Source: Caldilineales bacterium (GTDB lineage Bacteria > Chloroflexota > Anaerolineae > J102). Taken from it: a DNA stretch of 44,113 bases. The translations under genes and the position numbers were made by a program. A model generated the notes under the pieces. That model did no database searches. It saw only the letters and a list, made by a program, of their open reading frames with translations, and was not told the origin of the DNA. The first letter of the stretch is position 1; the number at the start of each line of letters is the position of its first letter. Below are positions 33,701 through 42,400 of this stretch, piece by piece. The stretch covers positions 1-44,113 of the forward strand of contig JAIBAP010000051.1 in assembly GCA_019695115.1 (NCBI GenBank). The letters run 5' to 3'.

Positions 33701-35404
33701 TCAAGATGATGGATAAGTTTGATAGGTCGAGGTCGATGGGTCGAGGCGGAATCTCAAGCCAGGTAGAGGGTCGAATTGCACTTTGTCTTGCGTGGCTGGA
33801 ATGTGGCGCCATTGTCCGGCTTCCAGGATGACTTCGAGATCGGAGCCATCAGCGCCCCTGGTTGGCGTCAACAGCCACCCTGGTTCCGACGTCCAGGCGG
33901 GATTATCGGAAGTGCTACAAGGAGATGCACACCGCCCACCGCTCTCCTTTGCATAGTCGAACAATACCAACACGGGCTGCCAGTTCGGCGACTCATATAG
34001 CACTGCCACAGGACGCTCACGCCGCGGAGCAAACCCCTTCGGCAATGACCAGTTGCTACGGACAAAAGTGGATTGTTTGCCCCAATCGGGTTCGACGCGC
34101 GGACCACTCACCCTCAACTGGCCGCTGACGAGCAGTCTAACCGTCGATGGTGCAAGATCACACTGTCGTTGCTCGGCCTCATAACTCTGACAGAGTTGTT
34201 CGGCGTTGTCCTTGATAGCTTCCTGCGCTTTTGAATCGAGAACGACCGGAAAGCTCGTCAAGTCCTCCCATTGCAGCCGAGTTGGGGTCGCTGTGGGAGT
34301 CGGGGTGTGGGTTGGCGTCTGGGTGGGCGTCGATGTTGCGGTTGGGGCCGGGGTGAAGGTGGGTGTGTGCGTTGGCGTGGGCGTGGGGGTGAGCGGGGCG
34401 ACCGTGCTGGTTGGGGGACGCGTCGTGGGCGTCGTTGACGGTGTAGCTGTTTGGATCGTGGCCTGCACCACTGGTGTGGCCGTCTGCTTCTGTGGCCGCG
34501 CTAGATTGCCCAATCCGCTGATCAGCAGGGCAAAGACCACCAGCCCAACGACGCCCCCCGCCAACAGCAGAGGCCAGTTGCGCCGGCCGTTGCCGCCCGC
34601 AGCCTTCGGCGCCGGCGCGATAGCAGCGCCGCCGCCATCGCCAATCGCCGCCACCACCGCCGTGATATTGTCGCGTCCGCCCGCCCGTCGCGCCTGCTCC
34701 ACCAGCCGGGTCGCGGCCTGATCGGGGCTGCCCTCGCGTAGCAGGCGGGCGAGCTCGGCATCATTCACTTCGTTGGTCAGGCCATCCGAGCAGAGCAGGA
34801 AGCGGTCGCCCGCGGCCAACGGCAGCCAATCGGAGACGGTTGGGTTCAAGGTTGTCTCCAGGCCCAGGGCGCGGGTGAGCGAATGGCGGTAGGGGTGGTT
34901 GGCGGCCTCGGCCTCGGTGATCACGTTGGCCGCCACGCTCTCGGCCACCCAGGTGTGGTCAATGGTCAGCGGCTCCAGCTTGCCCGCGCGCAGCCGGTAA
35001 ACTCGACTATCGCCGGCATGAGCGACGAGGTATTTGTCGCCAGCGATGACGAGCGCCACCACAGTGCTGCCCATGCCCGCCTTGCTCAGATCGTCCTCCC
35101 CCGCCGACTTGACGGCCGTGTTGGCCGCGGCCAGGGCGGCGCACAGGGCGGCGCGCCGGTCGGGCTGTGGGTCGGCATAGAAGCGGGCAAAAAGCGTGCG
35201 CACGGCAAGGGCGCTGGCCTCTTCGCCGGCGGCGCGTCCACCCATGCCGTCGGCCACCACCAGCAGCATCCCCTGGCCTGCCATCTGCGCTGGAGAGATG
35301 CCAAGTTGGTTGGGCAGGCCGTAGGCATCTTCATTGTGGTCGCGATGGCGGCCGACGTCGGTGCGACCGGCGCAATAGAAGGGGAGGTGGGGGAGAGGCG
35401 TCAT
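33701..35404 (-). CDS. PP2C-type phosphatase with TM, Thr/Pro stalk and novel ectodomain
   Basis: 567 residues from the ATG at 35404; a GTG-initiated longer frame from 35455 would start inside the 35425-35456 hairpin. The PP2C domain (about 1-260) is complete: HNEDAYG, VVADGMGGRAAGE, GDSRVYRLR, CSDGLTN and GGRDNITAVV. A membrane helix at about 278-301 is followed by a Thr/Pro stalk (about 322-375). The outside domain (about 376-567) of nearly 190 residues has four Cys and many Trp and matches no family I recognise. The stalk DNA has a canonical G-quadruplex pattern. It is the middle of three consecutive PP2C genes, 19 bases before the next. Confidence 0.94.
   Translation of the reverse strand: MTPLPHLPFYCAGRTDVGRHRDHNEDAYGLPNQLGISPAQMAGQGMLLVVADGMGGRAAGEEASALAVRTLFARFYADPQPDRRAALCAALAAANTAVKSAGEDDLSKAGMGSTVVALVIAGDKYLVAHAGDSRVYRLRAGKLEPLTIDHTWVAESVAANVITEAEAANHPYRHSLTRALGLETTLNPTVSDWLPLAAGDRFLLCSDGLTNEVNDAELARLLREGSPDQAATRLVEQARRAGGRDNITAVVAAIGDGGGAAIAPAPKAAGGNGRRNWPLLLAGGVVGLVVFALLISGLGNLARPQKQTATPVVQATIQTATPSTTPTTRPPTSTVAPLTPTPTPTHTPTFTPAPTATSTPTQTPTHTPTPTATPTRLQWEDLTSFPVVLDSKAQEAIKDNAEQLCQSYEAEQRQCDLAPSTVRLLVSGQLRVSGPRVEPDWGKQSTFVRSNWSLPKGFAPRRERPVAVLYESPNWQPVLVLFDYAKESGGRCASPCSTSDNPAWTSEPGWLLTPTRGADGSDLEVILEAGQWRHIPATQDKVQFDPLPGLRFRLDPSTSTYQTYPSS
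34284..34311 (+). other. Putative G-quadruplex motif in stalk DNA
   Basis: GGGG, seven-base loop, GGG, four-base loop, GGGG, three-base loop, GGG on the plus (template) strand. Further G-runs continue to about 34420. Confidence 0.5.
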
Positions 35405-35424
35405 GTCAGCTTTCTCTACTCTCA

Positions 35425-35456
35425 GGTGCGACGCACTTCTCAAAGTGCGTCGCACC
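35425..35456. repeat. Perfect 14-bp hairpin between two PP2C genes
   Basis: GGTGCGACGCACTT, loop CTCA, then AAGTGCGTCGCACC, with no mismatch. It fills most of the 71-base gap after the stop at 35476. No U-tract follows on the minus strand. A partial copy of one arm is at 10208-10221, so this is probably a dispersed palindromic repeat that could also act as a transcript stabiliser or weak terminator. Confidence 0.75.
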
Positions 35457-35475
35457 CGAAAAAGGGTCTTGTCAC

Positions 35476-36816
35476 TCAGTCTTCAGGGCAGGTCGCCCAT
35501 GTTTGGGTCTCCATAAACCACACCAGCGGGCAGACCACCCAGCCGCTCTGCCCCTGGTACTCGGCCCGATACCACATAGAACTTTCCACGTCGTATCCTG
35601 AGGGTTTGTAGTCGGTTGGATCGCCCCCTTCCAAATTGTATATAGTGACTTCGGCCGAGCCATCCAATGGCAGCACGACCCTACCCGACTTTTGGTTTTT
35701 GGCGCTGAACAGATATGTCCATTGGCTTTGCCCCCACGGATCCTTCAAGATCGCCTTGCGGCCGGCGGCGGGCGTACTGGCAATGGGAACGGCAAGGGTC
35801 GAGGTGGGAGCAGGGCTGGCAACAGCAGGGGCAGAGGTGGGAGCGACAAGAGATTTTGTAGGCGCAGAAGTAGCGGCGGCGACCGGCGTGCGGGTGCGCG
35901 TGGGCGTGGGAGTCGGGGCCGGCTGACCCAGGCTGCGCCCGATCAAGCCTATCAAAAAGACCATGAACAGGCTAACGACGGCAAGGCCGAGCCAAAGCCG
36001 GCGATCGGCATAGTTGACCCCGGCCGCGGGTGCGGCCGGCGGAGCGACGGAGGCAGCGTCGCCGCCGTTCCTCGCCCGCCGCACGACCACCGCCGTGATG
36101 TTGTCGGCGCCGCCGGCCGCATTGGCTATCGCCACCAACCGTTCGGCCGCCGCCTGCGGTGACAAGGTCCGCACCATCTCGGCCATCGTGCGCTCGTCCA
36201 CCAGGTTCGATAGCCCGTCACTGCACAGCAGCAGGGCGTCGTCCGGGCCAAGCGGCGTCTCGCCGCCGCCCACCTCGACCACTTCGGCGCCCCCCAACGA
36301 GCGAGAAAGGATATGGCGCTGGGGATGGTTGGCCGCCTCGGCCTCGGTCAGGGCGCCGGAGCGCAGCAACTCATTGACCACCGTGTGGTCGCTGGTCAGG
36401 GCGCGAATAGCAGTCGGGGTGATGAGATAGACGCGGCTATCGCCTACATAGGCCACCGAGGCCGCATTCTCGTGTACGATGACGGCCGCCAATGTCGTCG
36501 CCATCCCTGCCTGCCGGCTCTGCTGCGCTGCCGCCCACACCGCCCGGTTGGCCTCGTTCACCGCCTCGACCAGGGTCGGTGTTGCACCCCGGAAAGGCAG
36601 CCGGTAATAGGCCTCGTGCAGGCGGCGCACCGCCGTCAGGCTGGCCACCTCGCCTGCCTGTCTGCCGCCCACGCCGTCGGCCACTGCCGCCAACAGCCCG
36701 CGTCTGACCACCTCCGGCCACCCCAGCGCCTCAAGCGGAGTGGTGATGAAGCTGTCTTCGTTGTTCGAGCGTTGGCGGCCGGCGTCGCTCTTGGCGCCGA
36801 TCAGGAAGTTGGACAT
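35476..36816 (-). CDS. PP2C-type phosphatase whose ectodomain is shared with a kinase
   Basis: 446 residues from the ATG at 36816; the frame is open further upstream but overlaps the kinase gene. The PP2C domain (about 1-250) has NNEDSF, AVADGVGGRQAGE, GDSRVYLI, CSDGLSN and GGADNITAVVV. A membrane helix lies at about 272-295, then a Thr/Pro/Ala stalk. The C-terminal module (about 349-446; ILKDPWGQSQWTYL, WYRAEYQGQSGW, CPLVWF) is clearly homologous to a module in the kinase at 28197, differing mainly at conservative positions. Both end with a Cys-containing strand. The module has an SH3-like look (aromatic, GWV strand) but I cannot place it in a named family. It starts ten bases after the kinase stop, so the pair is probably co-translated. 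Confidence 0.95.
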   Translation of the reverse strand: MSNFLIGAKSDAGRQRSNNEDSFITTPLEALGWPEVVRRGLLAAVADGVGGRQAGEVASLTAVRRLHEAYYRLPFRGATPTLVEAVNEANRAVWAAAQQSRQAGMATTLAAVIVHENAASVAYVGDSRVYLITPTAIRALTSDHTVVNELLRSGALTEAEAANHPQRHILSRSLGGAEVVEVGGGETPLGPDDALLLCSDGLSNLVDERTMAEMVRTLSPQAAAERLVAIANAAGGADNITAVVVRRARNGGDAASVAPPAAPAAGVNYADRRLWLGLAVVSLFMVFLIGLIGRSLGQPAPTPTPTRTRTPVAAATSAPTKSLVAPTSAPAVASPAPTSTLAVPIASTPAAGRKAILKDPWGQSQWTYLFSAKNQKSGRVVLPLDGSAEVTIYNLEGGDPTDYKPSGYDVESSMWYRAEYQGQSGWVVCPLVWFMETQTWATCPED

Positions 36817-36826
36817 AGAGGGTGAC

Positions 36827-38305
36827 TCATTGGCTGCCCGCAAGCTTGATCGTGACCACACAATCCTTGTAGTTCTCTGTTCTGTCGACAACCCGCAGCA
36901 GGAGTTGATAGTCGCCTGCTGGCAGCTTGATCCTGGCATCGTTGGGATTCCAGATGCCCAGCGTCCCGTTTGTTACCGGCGCTGTCCACCTTTGACCCAG
37001 GTACTGATTCCAAACCGCCTCCCCAGGTCGCCTGTGAAAGAACTCATAGCGATTGAAGTTTGGCCCCCCAGCCGTCCCCTTGACCTCTAGCGCGCCGGCC
37101 ACCACCTGGCCCTGGCGAGGCGAGGTGATCTGGGCGATCTGTGGGTCGGAGCAGACAGCAAGGGGCAGGCTGGCTGTGGGGGTCGGGTTTGGCCGAGTGG
37201 GAGTGATCGCGGTGGCGGCGCCGGTTGGGGCCAGGGTGCTGGTTGGGACAAGGGTGGCGGTCGGTTTGGCGGTGGGGGCGGCGCCAATCGTGCTCGTCGG
37301 TTCAAGAGAAGGGGAGATCTCCGGCCTCGGTGTGTCAGCGACGACGACAACGCTGGGCGATGGCGGCGGCGTAGGCGCCGGTTGCGGCCCAACTTGTTCC
37401 CAGGCCCACAGGCCGAGCACGATGCCGATCAGGACGGCGCCGATTGCCAGCACAGCCCGGAATCTTCCTCGGCTGGGTTGGGGCCGACCTCCGCCCGATT
37501 TTCCGCCCAGGGCATCCACAAATTCAGCAGCGGTGCGAAAACGCTCGGCCGGGTTCTTGGCCAGGCCGCGCAACAGCGCCGCTTCCACGTATGGTTCGAG
37601 TCTGGGATTGAGGCCGCGCGGGGAAGGCGGCGCCTGGCTGATATGTTGGTGCACCAATGCCAACGGTTCTTCAGCCTGGAACGGCAGGCGACCGGTCAGC
37701 ATCTGGTAGGCCATCACTGCTAAAGCGTAGATGTCACTGGCCGCGCCCACTGCCGCGCCCTGGCACTGTTCCGGCGACATATACAGCAGCGTACCCGAGC
37801 GGTCGGGCTGGGCAGACGGCTGACCGCGCAACAGGGATTGGGCGATGCCGAAATCGCTCAGAACCGCGCGTTTGTGGTCGTGTGAAAAGAGGATGTTGCT
37901 GGGTTTGACATCGCGATGGATGATGCCGCGCGCATGAGCGTGGTCGAGCGCGGCTGCGATCTGGCGCAACACCGGTTCGGCCTGGCTCCAGGGCCACGGT
38001 TGCCCCTGTAACAACACCTCCAGCGTGCCGCCGGGCAGGTATTCCATGGCTACGAACGAATAGCCCTGTGCCTCGCCCACCCTCAGCACGCGGATGATAT
38101 TGGCGTGCTGGAGACTGGCCGCCAGCTTGCCGCCCTCGCGAAACTGTTGCGCCGCCTGAGCGTCGCGTGGTTTCAACAGCACCTTCACCACGCAAGGCTG
38201 TCCGCTGCGCACATCCCGCGCCAGATAGACGGTGGCGGACATGCCCCGGCCCAAGGGACGATCGAGGTAGTAGTGATCCAGTTGTTTGCCGGTAAGGTCA
38301 GACAT
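36827..38305 (-). CDS. Membrane Ser/Thr kinase with Ig-like ectodomain
   Basis: 492 residues from the ATG at 38305, which begins the usual MSDLTGK kinase start; the open frame above it is the antisense of normal sequence and overlaps a PP2C gene. The kinase has GRGMSATVY, Lys in CVVKVL, HRDVKPSN, DFG and GTLLYMSPE. The alpha-C region reads FREGGKLAAS, with Glu one place off the register of its paralogues. A membrane helix at about 285-305 and a stalk lead to an Ig/FN3-like domain at about 385-492 (ITSPRQGQVV, GTAGGPNFNRYEFF, LPAGDYQLLLRVVD). It lies between two PP2C genes, 20 and 10 bases away, so it is probably balanced by them. Confidence 0.94.
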   Translation of the reverse strand: MSDLTGKQLDHYYLDRPLGRGMSATVYLARDVRSGQPCVVKVLLKPRDAQAAQQFREGGKLAASLQHANIIRVLRVGEAQGYSFVAMEYLPGGTLEVLLQGQPWPWSQAEPVLRQIAAALDHAHARGIIHRDVKPSNILFSHDHKRAVLSDFGIAQSLLRGQPSAQPDRSGTLLYMSPEQCQGAAVGAASDIYALAVMAYQMLTGRLPFQAEEPLALVHQHISQAPPSPRGLNPRLEPYVEAALLRGLAKNPAERFRTAAEFVDALGGKSGGGRPQPSRGRFRAVLAIGAVLIGIVLGLWAWEQVGPQPAPTPPPSPSVVVVADTPRPEISPSLEPTSTIGAAPTAKPTATLVPTSTLAPTGAATAITPTRPNPTPTASLPLAVCSDPQIAQITSPRQGQVVAGALEVKGTAGGPNFNRYEFFHRRPGEAVWNQYLGQRWTAPVTNGTLGIWNPNDARIKLPAGDYQLLLRVVDRTENYKDCVVTIKLAGSQ

Positions 38306-38325
38306 GGCGATAGGGCAGTGTGGCG

Positions 38326-39231
38326 CTAGAGAAGCGCAGCGAGCAGGGCGGTAAAGGCGGCGGCGCCAATGGCCAGAGCGCCACCGACCAACATCGCCGG
38401 CAACAAACCCTCGCACGCAACACCGGAAACCGCCGGCCGGACCGCGGGTGCGAATGCGGCGGGCGGTAGATAGCGGATGACGATGGCGCTGGCGTTGTCG
38501 CGGGCGCCCAGACGAACGGCGCGGCGGGTGAGCAGCGGCGCCGGGTCGCGCTGCCGCGGCCCGTCTATTAGCCTCCTCAACTCGGCGGCCGGCAGGCGGT
38601 CGCTCAGACCATCGCTGCACAACAGCAGTGCATCGCCTGCTTGTAGATGGAAGCGTCGCACATCCGGCGCGCCCGCTGCCCCCATGCCGGCATAGCGGGT
38701 GACGATGTTGCGATAGGGATGCGCTGCTGCCTCGGCCGGTGAGATGACTCGACCATCTACCAGCCGCTGCACCCAGGAATGGTCCTTCGTCAGGGCGTAG
38801 ACGACATCCCCGCGCAGCAGATAGGCCCGGCTGTCGCCCATGTGGGCCACGGCTGCCTCACCCCCGCGGATAGCCAGAGCCACGACCGTCGAAGCCATGC
38901 CGCGCAACCCGGTGTAATGGGCGGCCAGCTCGCTCACCCGGCGATTGGCGGCCAGAACCGACGTCGCCAGTTCCTGCGTCAGGTCCGAAACCGGAAGGCG
39001 GAAGTAGGCGCCGAGGACGGTTTCGCCGGCGGCGCGGCTGGCGATCTCGCCGGCGCGCTGCCCGCCAAAGCCATCGGCCACCACAAAACAACCGCCCTTC
39101 GCCGACTGCCAGCGCGGGTCGCCCGGCGCATAGCCGCCCAGCCAGTCCTCGTTGTTGGGCCGCGGCCCTTGCGCCGAGTGATAACTGACCCACAAGTTGT
39201 TGGGGATGAGTTGTGTATTCGCTGTTGCCAT
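38326..39231 (-). CDS. PP2C-type phosphatase with C-terminal membrane anchor
   Basis: 301 residues from the ATG at 39231, preferred because GAGGGAGA lies just before it; a longer open frame to 39411 reads through the octanucleotide repeats. The PP2C motifs are complete: NNEDWLG, VVADGFGGQRAGE, GDSRAYLLR, CSDGLSD and GARDNASAIVI. The only hydrophobic helix is at the extreme C-terminus (about 277-300), so unlike the other four phosphatases it has no outside domain. It heads a PP2C/kinase/PP2C/PP2C/PP2C run and precedes the kinase by 20 bases. Likely role: constitutive counter-enzyme at the membrane. Its expression might be affected by the repeat tract upstream. Confidence 0.94.
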   Translation of the reverse strand: MATANTQLIPNNLWVSYHSAQGPRPNNEDWLGGYAPGDPRWQSAKGGCFVVADGFGGQRAGEIASRAAGETVLGAYFRLPVSDLTQELATSVLAANRRVSELAAHYTGLRGMASTVVALAIRGGEAAVAHMGDSRAYLLRGDVVYALTKDHSWVQRLVDGRVISPAEAAAHPYRNIVTRYAGMGAAGAPDVRRFHLQAGDALLLCSDGLSDRLPAAELRRLIDGPRQRDPAPLLTRRAVRLGARDNASAIVIRYLPPAAFAPAVRPAVSGVACEGLLPAMLVGGALAIGAAAFTALLAALL

Positions 39232-39234
39232 ACA

Positions 39235-39242
39235 TCTCCCTC
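39235..39242 (-). promoter_or_regulatory. Ribosome binding site deciding the start at 39231
   Basis: GAGGGAGA on the minus strand, three bases before the ATG. It supports the short form of the phosphatase over the repeat-encoded extension. Confidence 0.6.
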
Positions 39243-39290
39243 TGTTGATCGGTGATTGGTTGCCTGGCTTCTGGATGATCAGTCGACATC

Positions 39291-39434
39291 TCTCTGCGTC
39301 TCTGTGTCCCTGCGTCTCTGTGTCCCTGCGTCTCTGTGTCCCTGCGTCTCTGTGTCCCTGCGTCTCTGCGTCTCTCCATCTCTCCATCTCTCCATCTCTG
39401 CGTCTCTCCATCTCTCCATCTCTCCATCTCTGCG
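39291..39434. repeat. Octanucleotide minisatellite, 18 units
   Basis: Eighteen contiguous 8-base units of four kinds: A TCTCTGCG (4), B TCTCTGTG (4), C TCCCTGCG (4), D TCTCTCCA (6). Their order is A, BC four times, A, DDD, A, DDD, A, which is a clear higher-order pattern. The tract fills most of the gap between the giant kinase and the PP2C gene. On the minus strand it is purine-rich, and each D unit gives GGAGAGATGG, a ribosome-site-like string followed by ATG. Confidence 0.9.
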
Positions 39435-39447
39435 TCTCCCCCTCACC

Positions 39448-42400
39448 CTACGGCCCCCACGCCAACCGTTCTTCTTCCCAGGCGCCAAAGCCGCCGGGGA
39501 CATCGATCAGCTTCTGGGCGTTGCTGCCGTCGATGCTCATCACCCAGATGCCCCAGCCGCCGCCGCGGTCGGACATGAAGGCGATGGCGCGTCCATCGGG
39601 CGAGAAGCTTGCGCCTGCATCCTGCGTCGGGCTGTTGGTCAGATTACGAGGGGCGCCGCCGCCTTCGGGGACGGCCCAGACATCCCAATTGCCCGTCGCC
39701 TTCGAGCTAAAGAGCACGGCGCCGCCGGCCTCATCCGTGGCGCGATCCTGTACATCCTGGGTCAGTTGCACGCCGGCGCCGCTGCCGTCGCTGTTGATCG
39801 TCCAGATGCCGCAGTTGCTGCCCGCGGCCCAATAATCGCAACCGCTGAAAGCGATGCGCCAGCTTTTCAGCCAGGTGGGGTAGGCGCCGAACACCTCAGT
39901 GTTGCCCACCATCAGCTTACCCGGCTCCTCGCGATGGGTCATGTCGCGCTGAATGTAAATACGCTGCCTTCCGTCGCCCTGCAAGGTGGACTGGAAGACA
40001 GCGCTATCGCCGGTACGCGACCAATGAGGGTAGGCGTCTTCAGGGTGAGCGCCAACCATGTTGTCGCGGCTGCCATCCAGGTTGATGGCAACCAGATTGT
40101 CCTTGCCGCCGCCCGTGCCGTTGAAGACTACGCGGCCGTCGGCGCGAATGTCGGGCTGGCGCGCATTGGCTGCTAACTGCCAAACGCCCTTCGTCCCTGC
40201 GTCCACCACCTGCACGGCATTGCCGCTGGTAAAGAGGATGTGACCGCTCAGAGTGGGAGGCTGTTGTGGGGACTGGACCGGTGCAACCGGCGCCGCCCCT
40301 TCACCGGTGGCTGGTTGGGCGGGGGAAGATGATGCTTCGCCGGCGCCGAGGTCGTCCACATAGATCACACCTTTCGCAGCACCCACCGGTTCGGCGTCGA
40401 GCACGAAGCTGGTGAACTTGAGCGGCGGGTCGAGCTGGCCGTTGTCCGGCCCGCTGACATGGCCCTGCGGCCACGGCAACGTGGTATCCAACGCCGCGGT
40501 CATCTGCTGCCAGCCGCTGTGCTGCACCCGGCCAAAAGTGAAGGCGCGCACCTCGCCGGCGGCGTCCTGCACCCAGCCGTTGAGAAAAGCCCCGGAACCA
40601 TCACCATACACCCACAGGGTCAGGGCTTTGGCGCCAACGGGGATAGCGATGGGGACAGAGCGGGTGAAGACGACATAGTTCTTATCGACATTGGGGATGG
40701 CATAGGTCAGCTTGCCCGCCGTCGCGCTGCTGTGCTTCTGTTCGCCGCTGGCCGCGAACTCGCCGTAGGGCTCATTGCCTCGCCTCCAGACGCCGAATTG
40801 CTCGAAATCGAAGAACACACCTGCTGGCGGCGGCGCCACCGGTTTGGCCGGCTGAGACGGGGCTTGGGGCTGAGCAGGCCCCTCAGCGATGGGAACCTTG
40901 AGGGCCTCAGCATTCCCCGTCGCCACCTTATTGGAGATCCAGGCCGATCCACCGGCGCGGGCAACTTGCCACCAGTCATTGGCTGCTGTTCTACCTGTGG
41001 CGGTGAACTGCTGTCCGGCCGTGGCCCGGCCCACGATCGCATAGTTCTCGCCCGGCCCCACCCGCAGGTTGGCATTCGATTTGACCGTGACCAGAGCCTG
41101 GCTCGGCGTCGGCGTCGGCGTAGCGGTCGGTTCTGGCGAAGGAGTAGGCGTCGCCGTCGGTTTGGGGGGTGTTGGCACATCGGTGACAACCTCCAGGGCC
41201 AACGCCTCTGGCGGGGCCATGACCTTGTCGTTGGCAATCCAGGCCGTAATCCCGGCAACCGTGATCCGCCACCAGGTGTTGTCCTGCGTCCGGCCTGATA
41301 CGGGCACCTGCTGGCCCTCCGGCACCGTGATCAGGACGGGATGAGCCTCGCCAGGGCCGGCATAGATCTGCGTTTCGGCATTGGTGGTTACCAATACTTC
41401 GCCCGGCAAGGTAGGTAATGGCGTCACGACTGTCTCGATCACAGGCGGGGTGGAGGTTGGCGGCGAAGGCGTCATCGTCGGCGGCGGCGTTTCTGTCGCG
41501 GTCGGTTGTTCGGTAACGACCACGGCGCCAGCGCTCGGCCCAGTTGTCGGGTTGTGGAACAGTCTGGAAAGCAGGACCGACAGGGCAACGACAGCAACCA
41601 GGACGACCAGGCCGCCAAGAATGAGCGGAAGAGGTTTGCGTGCAGGCGCGGCTGTACCGCCGGCAGGAGTCGGCGGGCGGGTTGGCGGCTGCGTCGCGCC
41701 GCGGCTCGAAGGCACAGGCGTAGCGCGACGGTTTCGCAACGCCTCGGCCATCTCGCTGCCGCTCTGGAAACGGTCTTCGGGCCGCTTGGCAATGGCCTTG
41801 AGGATGATGTTTTCGAGATAGGGTGGGATGGCGGGATTGATCTGGCGGGGCGGGACCGGCGGCTGGCTGACCGCCTGATAGATCGTTGCAAAGGGGGTGT
41901 CGGCCTTGAAAGGCACCTTACCCGTGAGCATCTGGTAGAGGATGATGCCCAGGCTGTAGATGTCGCTGCGGCCATCCACGCGTACGCCCTGGCCCTGTTC
42001 GGGCGACATATATTCAGGAGTGCCCATGGCTGAGCCGGTTTGGGTGAGGCGAGGGCCGGAGGCCATGGCCTGAGCGATGCCGAAGTCGGCCAGGAGGGGG
42101 CGACCATCCTCCTCGATCAGGATGTTGGTGGGCTTCATGTCGCGATGGACGATGCCTCGCCGATGGACATAGTCCAGGGCGTCGGCGATCTGCGCCGTCA
42201 GGCTAGCGGCCTGTTCCGGCGCCAGCGGGCCTTTGCTCAGAAGATCCCCCAGGGTGCCTGCAGGCACATAATCCATGACAATGTAGTGCTGGCCCTCGAA
42301 GGTGCCGGCATCGAGGATGGTCAGGATGTTGGGATGACGCAGGCCGCCGGCTGCCAGCGCCTCCAGGCGGAAGCGCTGTACGAACTGCGTGTCCTGGCTC

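Noticed and set aside
38306-38620. N-terminal extension of the kinase at 36827 by 105 codons
   Set aside because: It would overlap the PP2C gene almost 300 bases and reads as low-complexity Arg/Ala/Pro; the family start MSDLTGK is at 38305.
39232-39411. Repeat-encoded N-terminal extension as the normal start of the PP2C at 38326
   Set aside because: The ATG at 39231 has its own ribosome site and matches the length of related phosphatases; the extension is kept only as a hypothesis among the findings.
39291-39434. CRISPR array
   Set aside because: Units are contiguous 8-mers without spacers; no cas gene is near.
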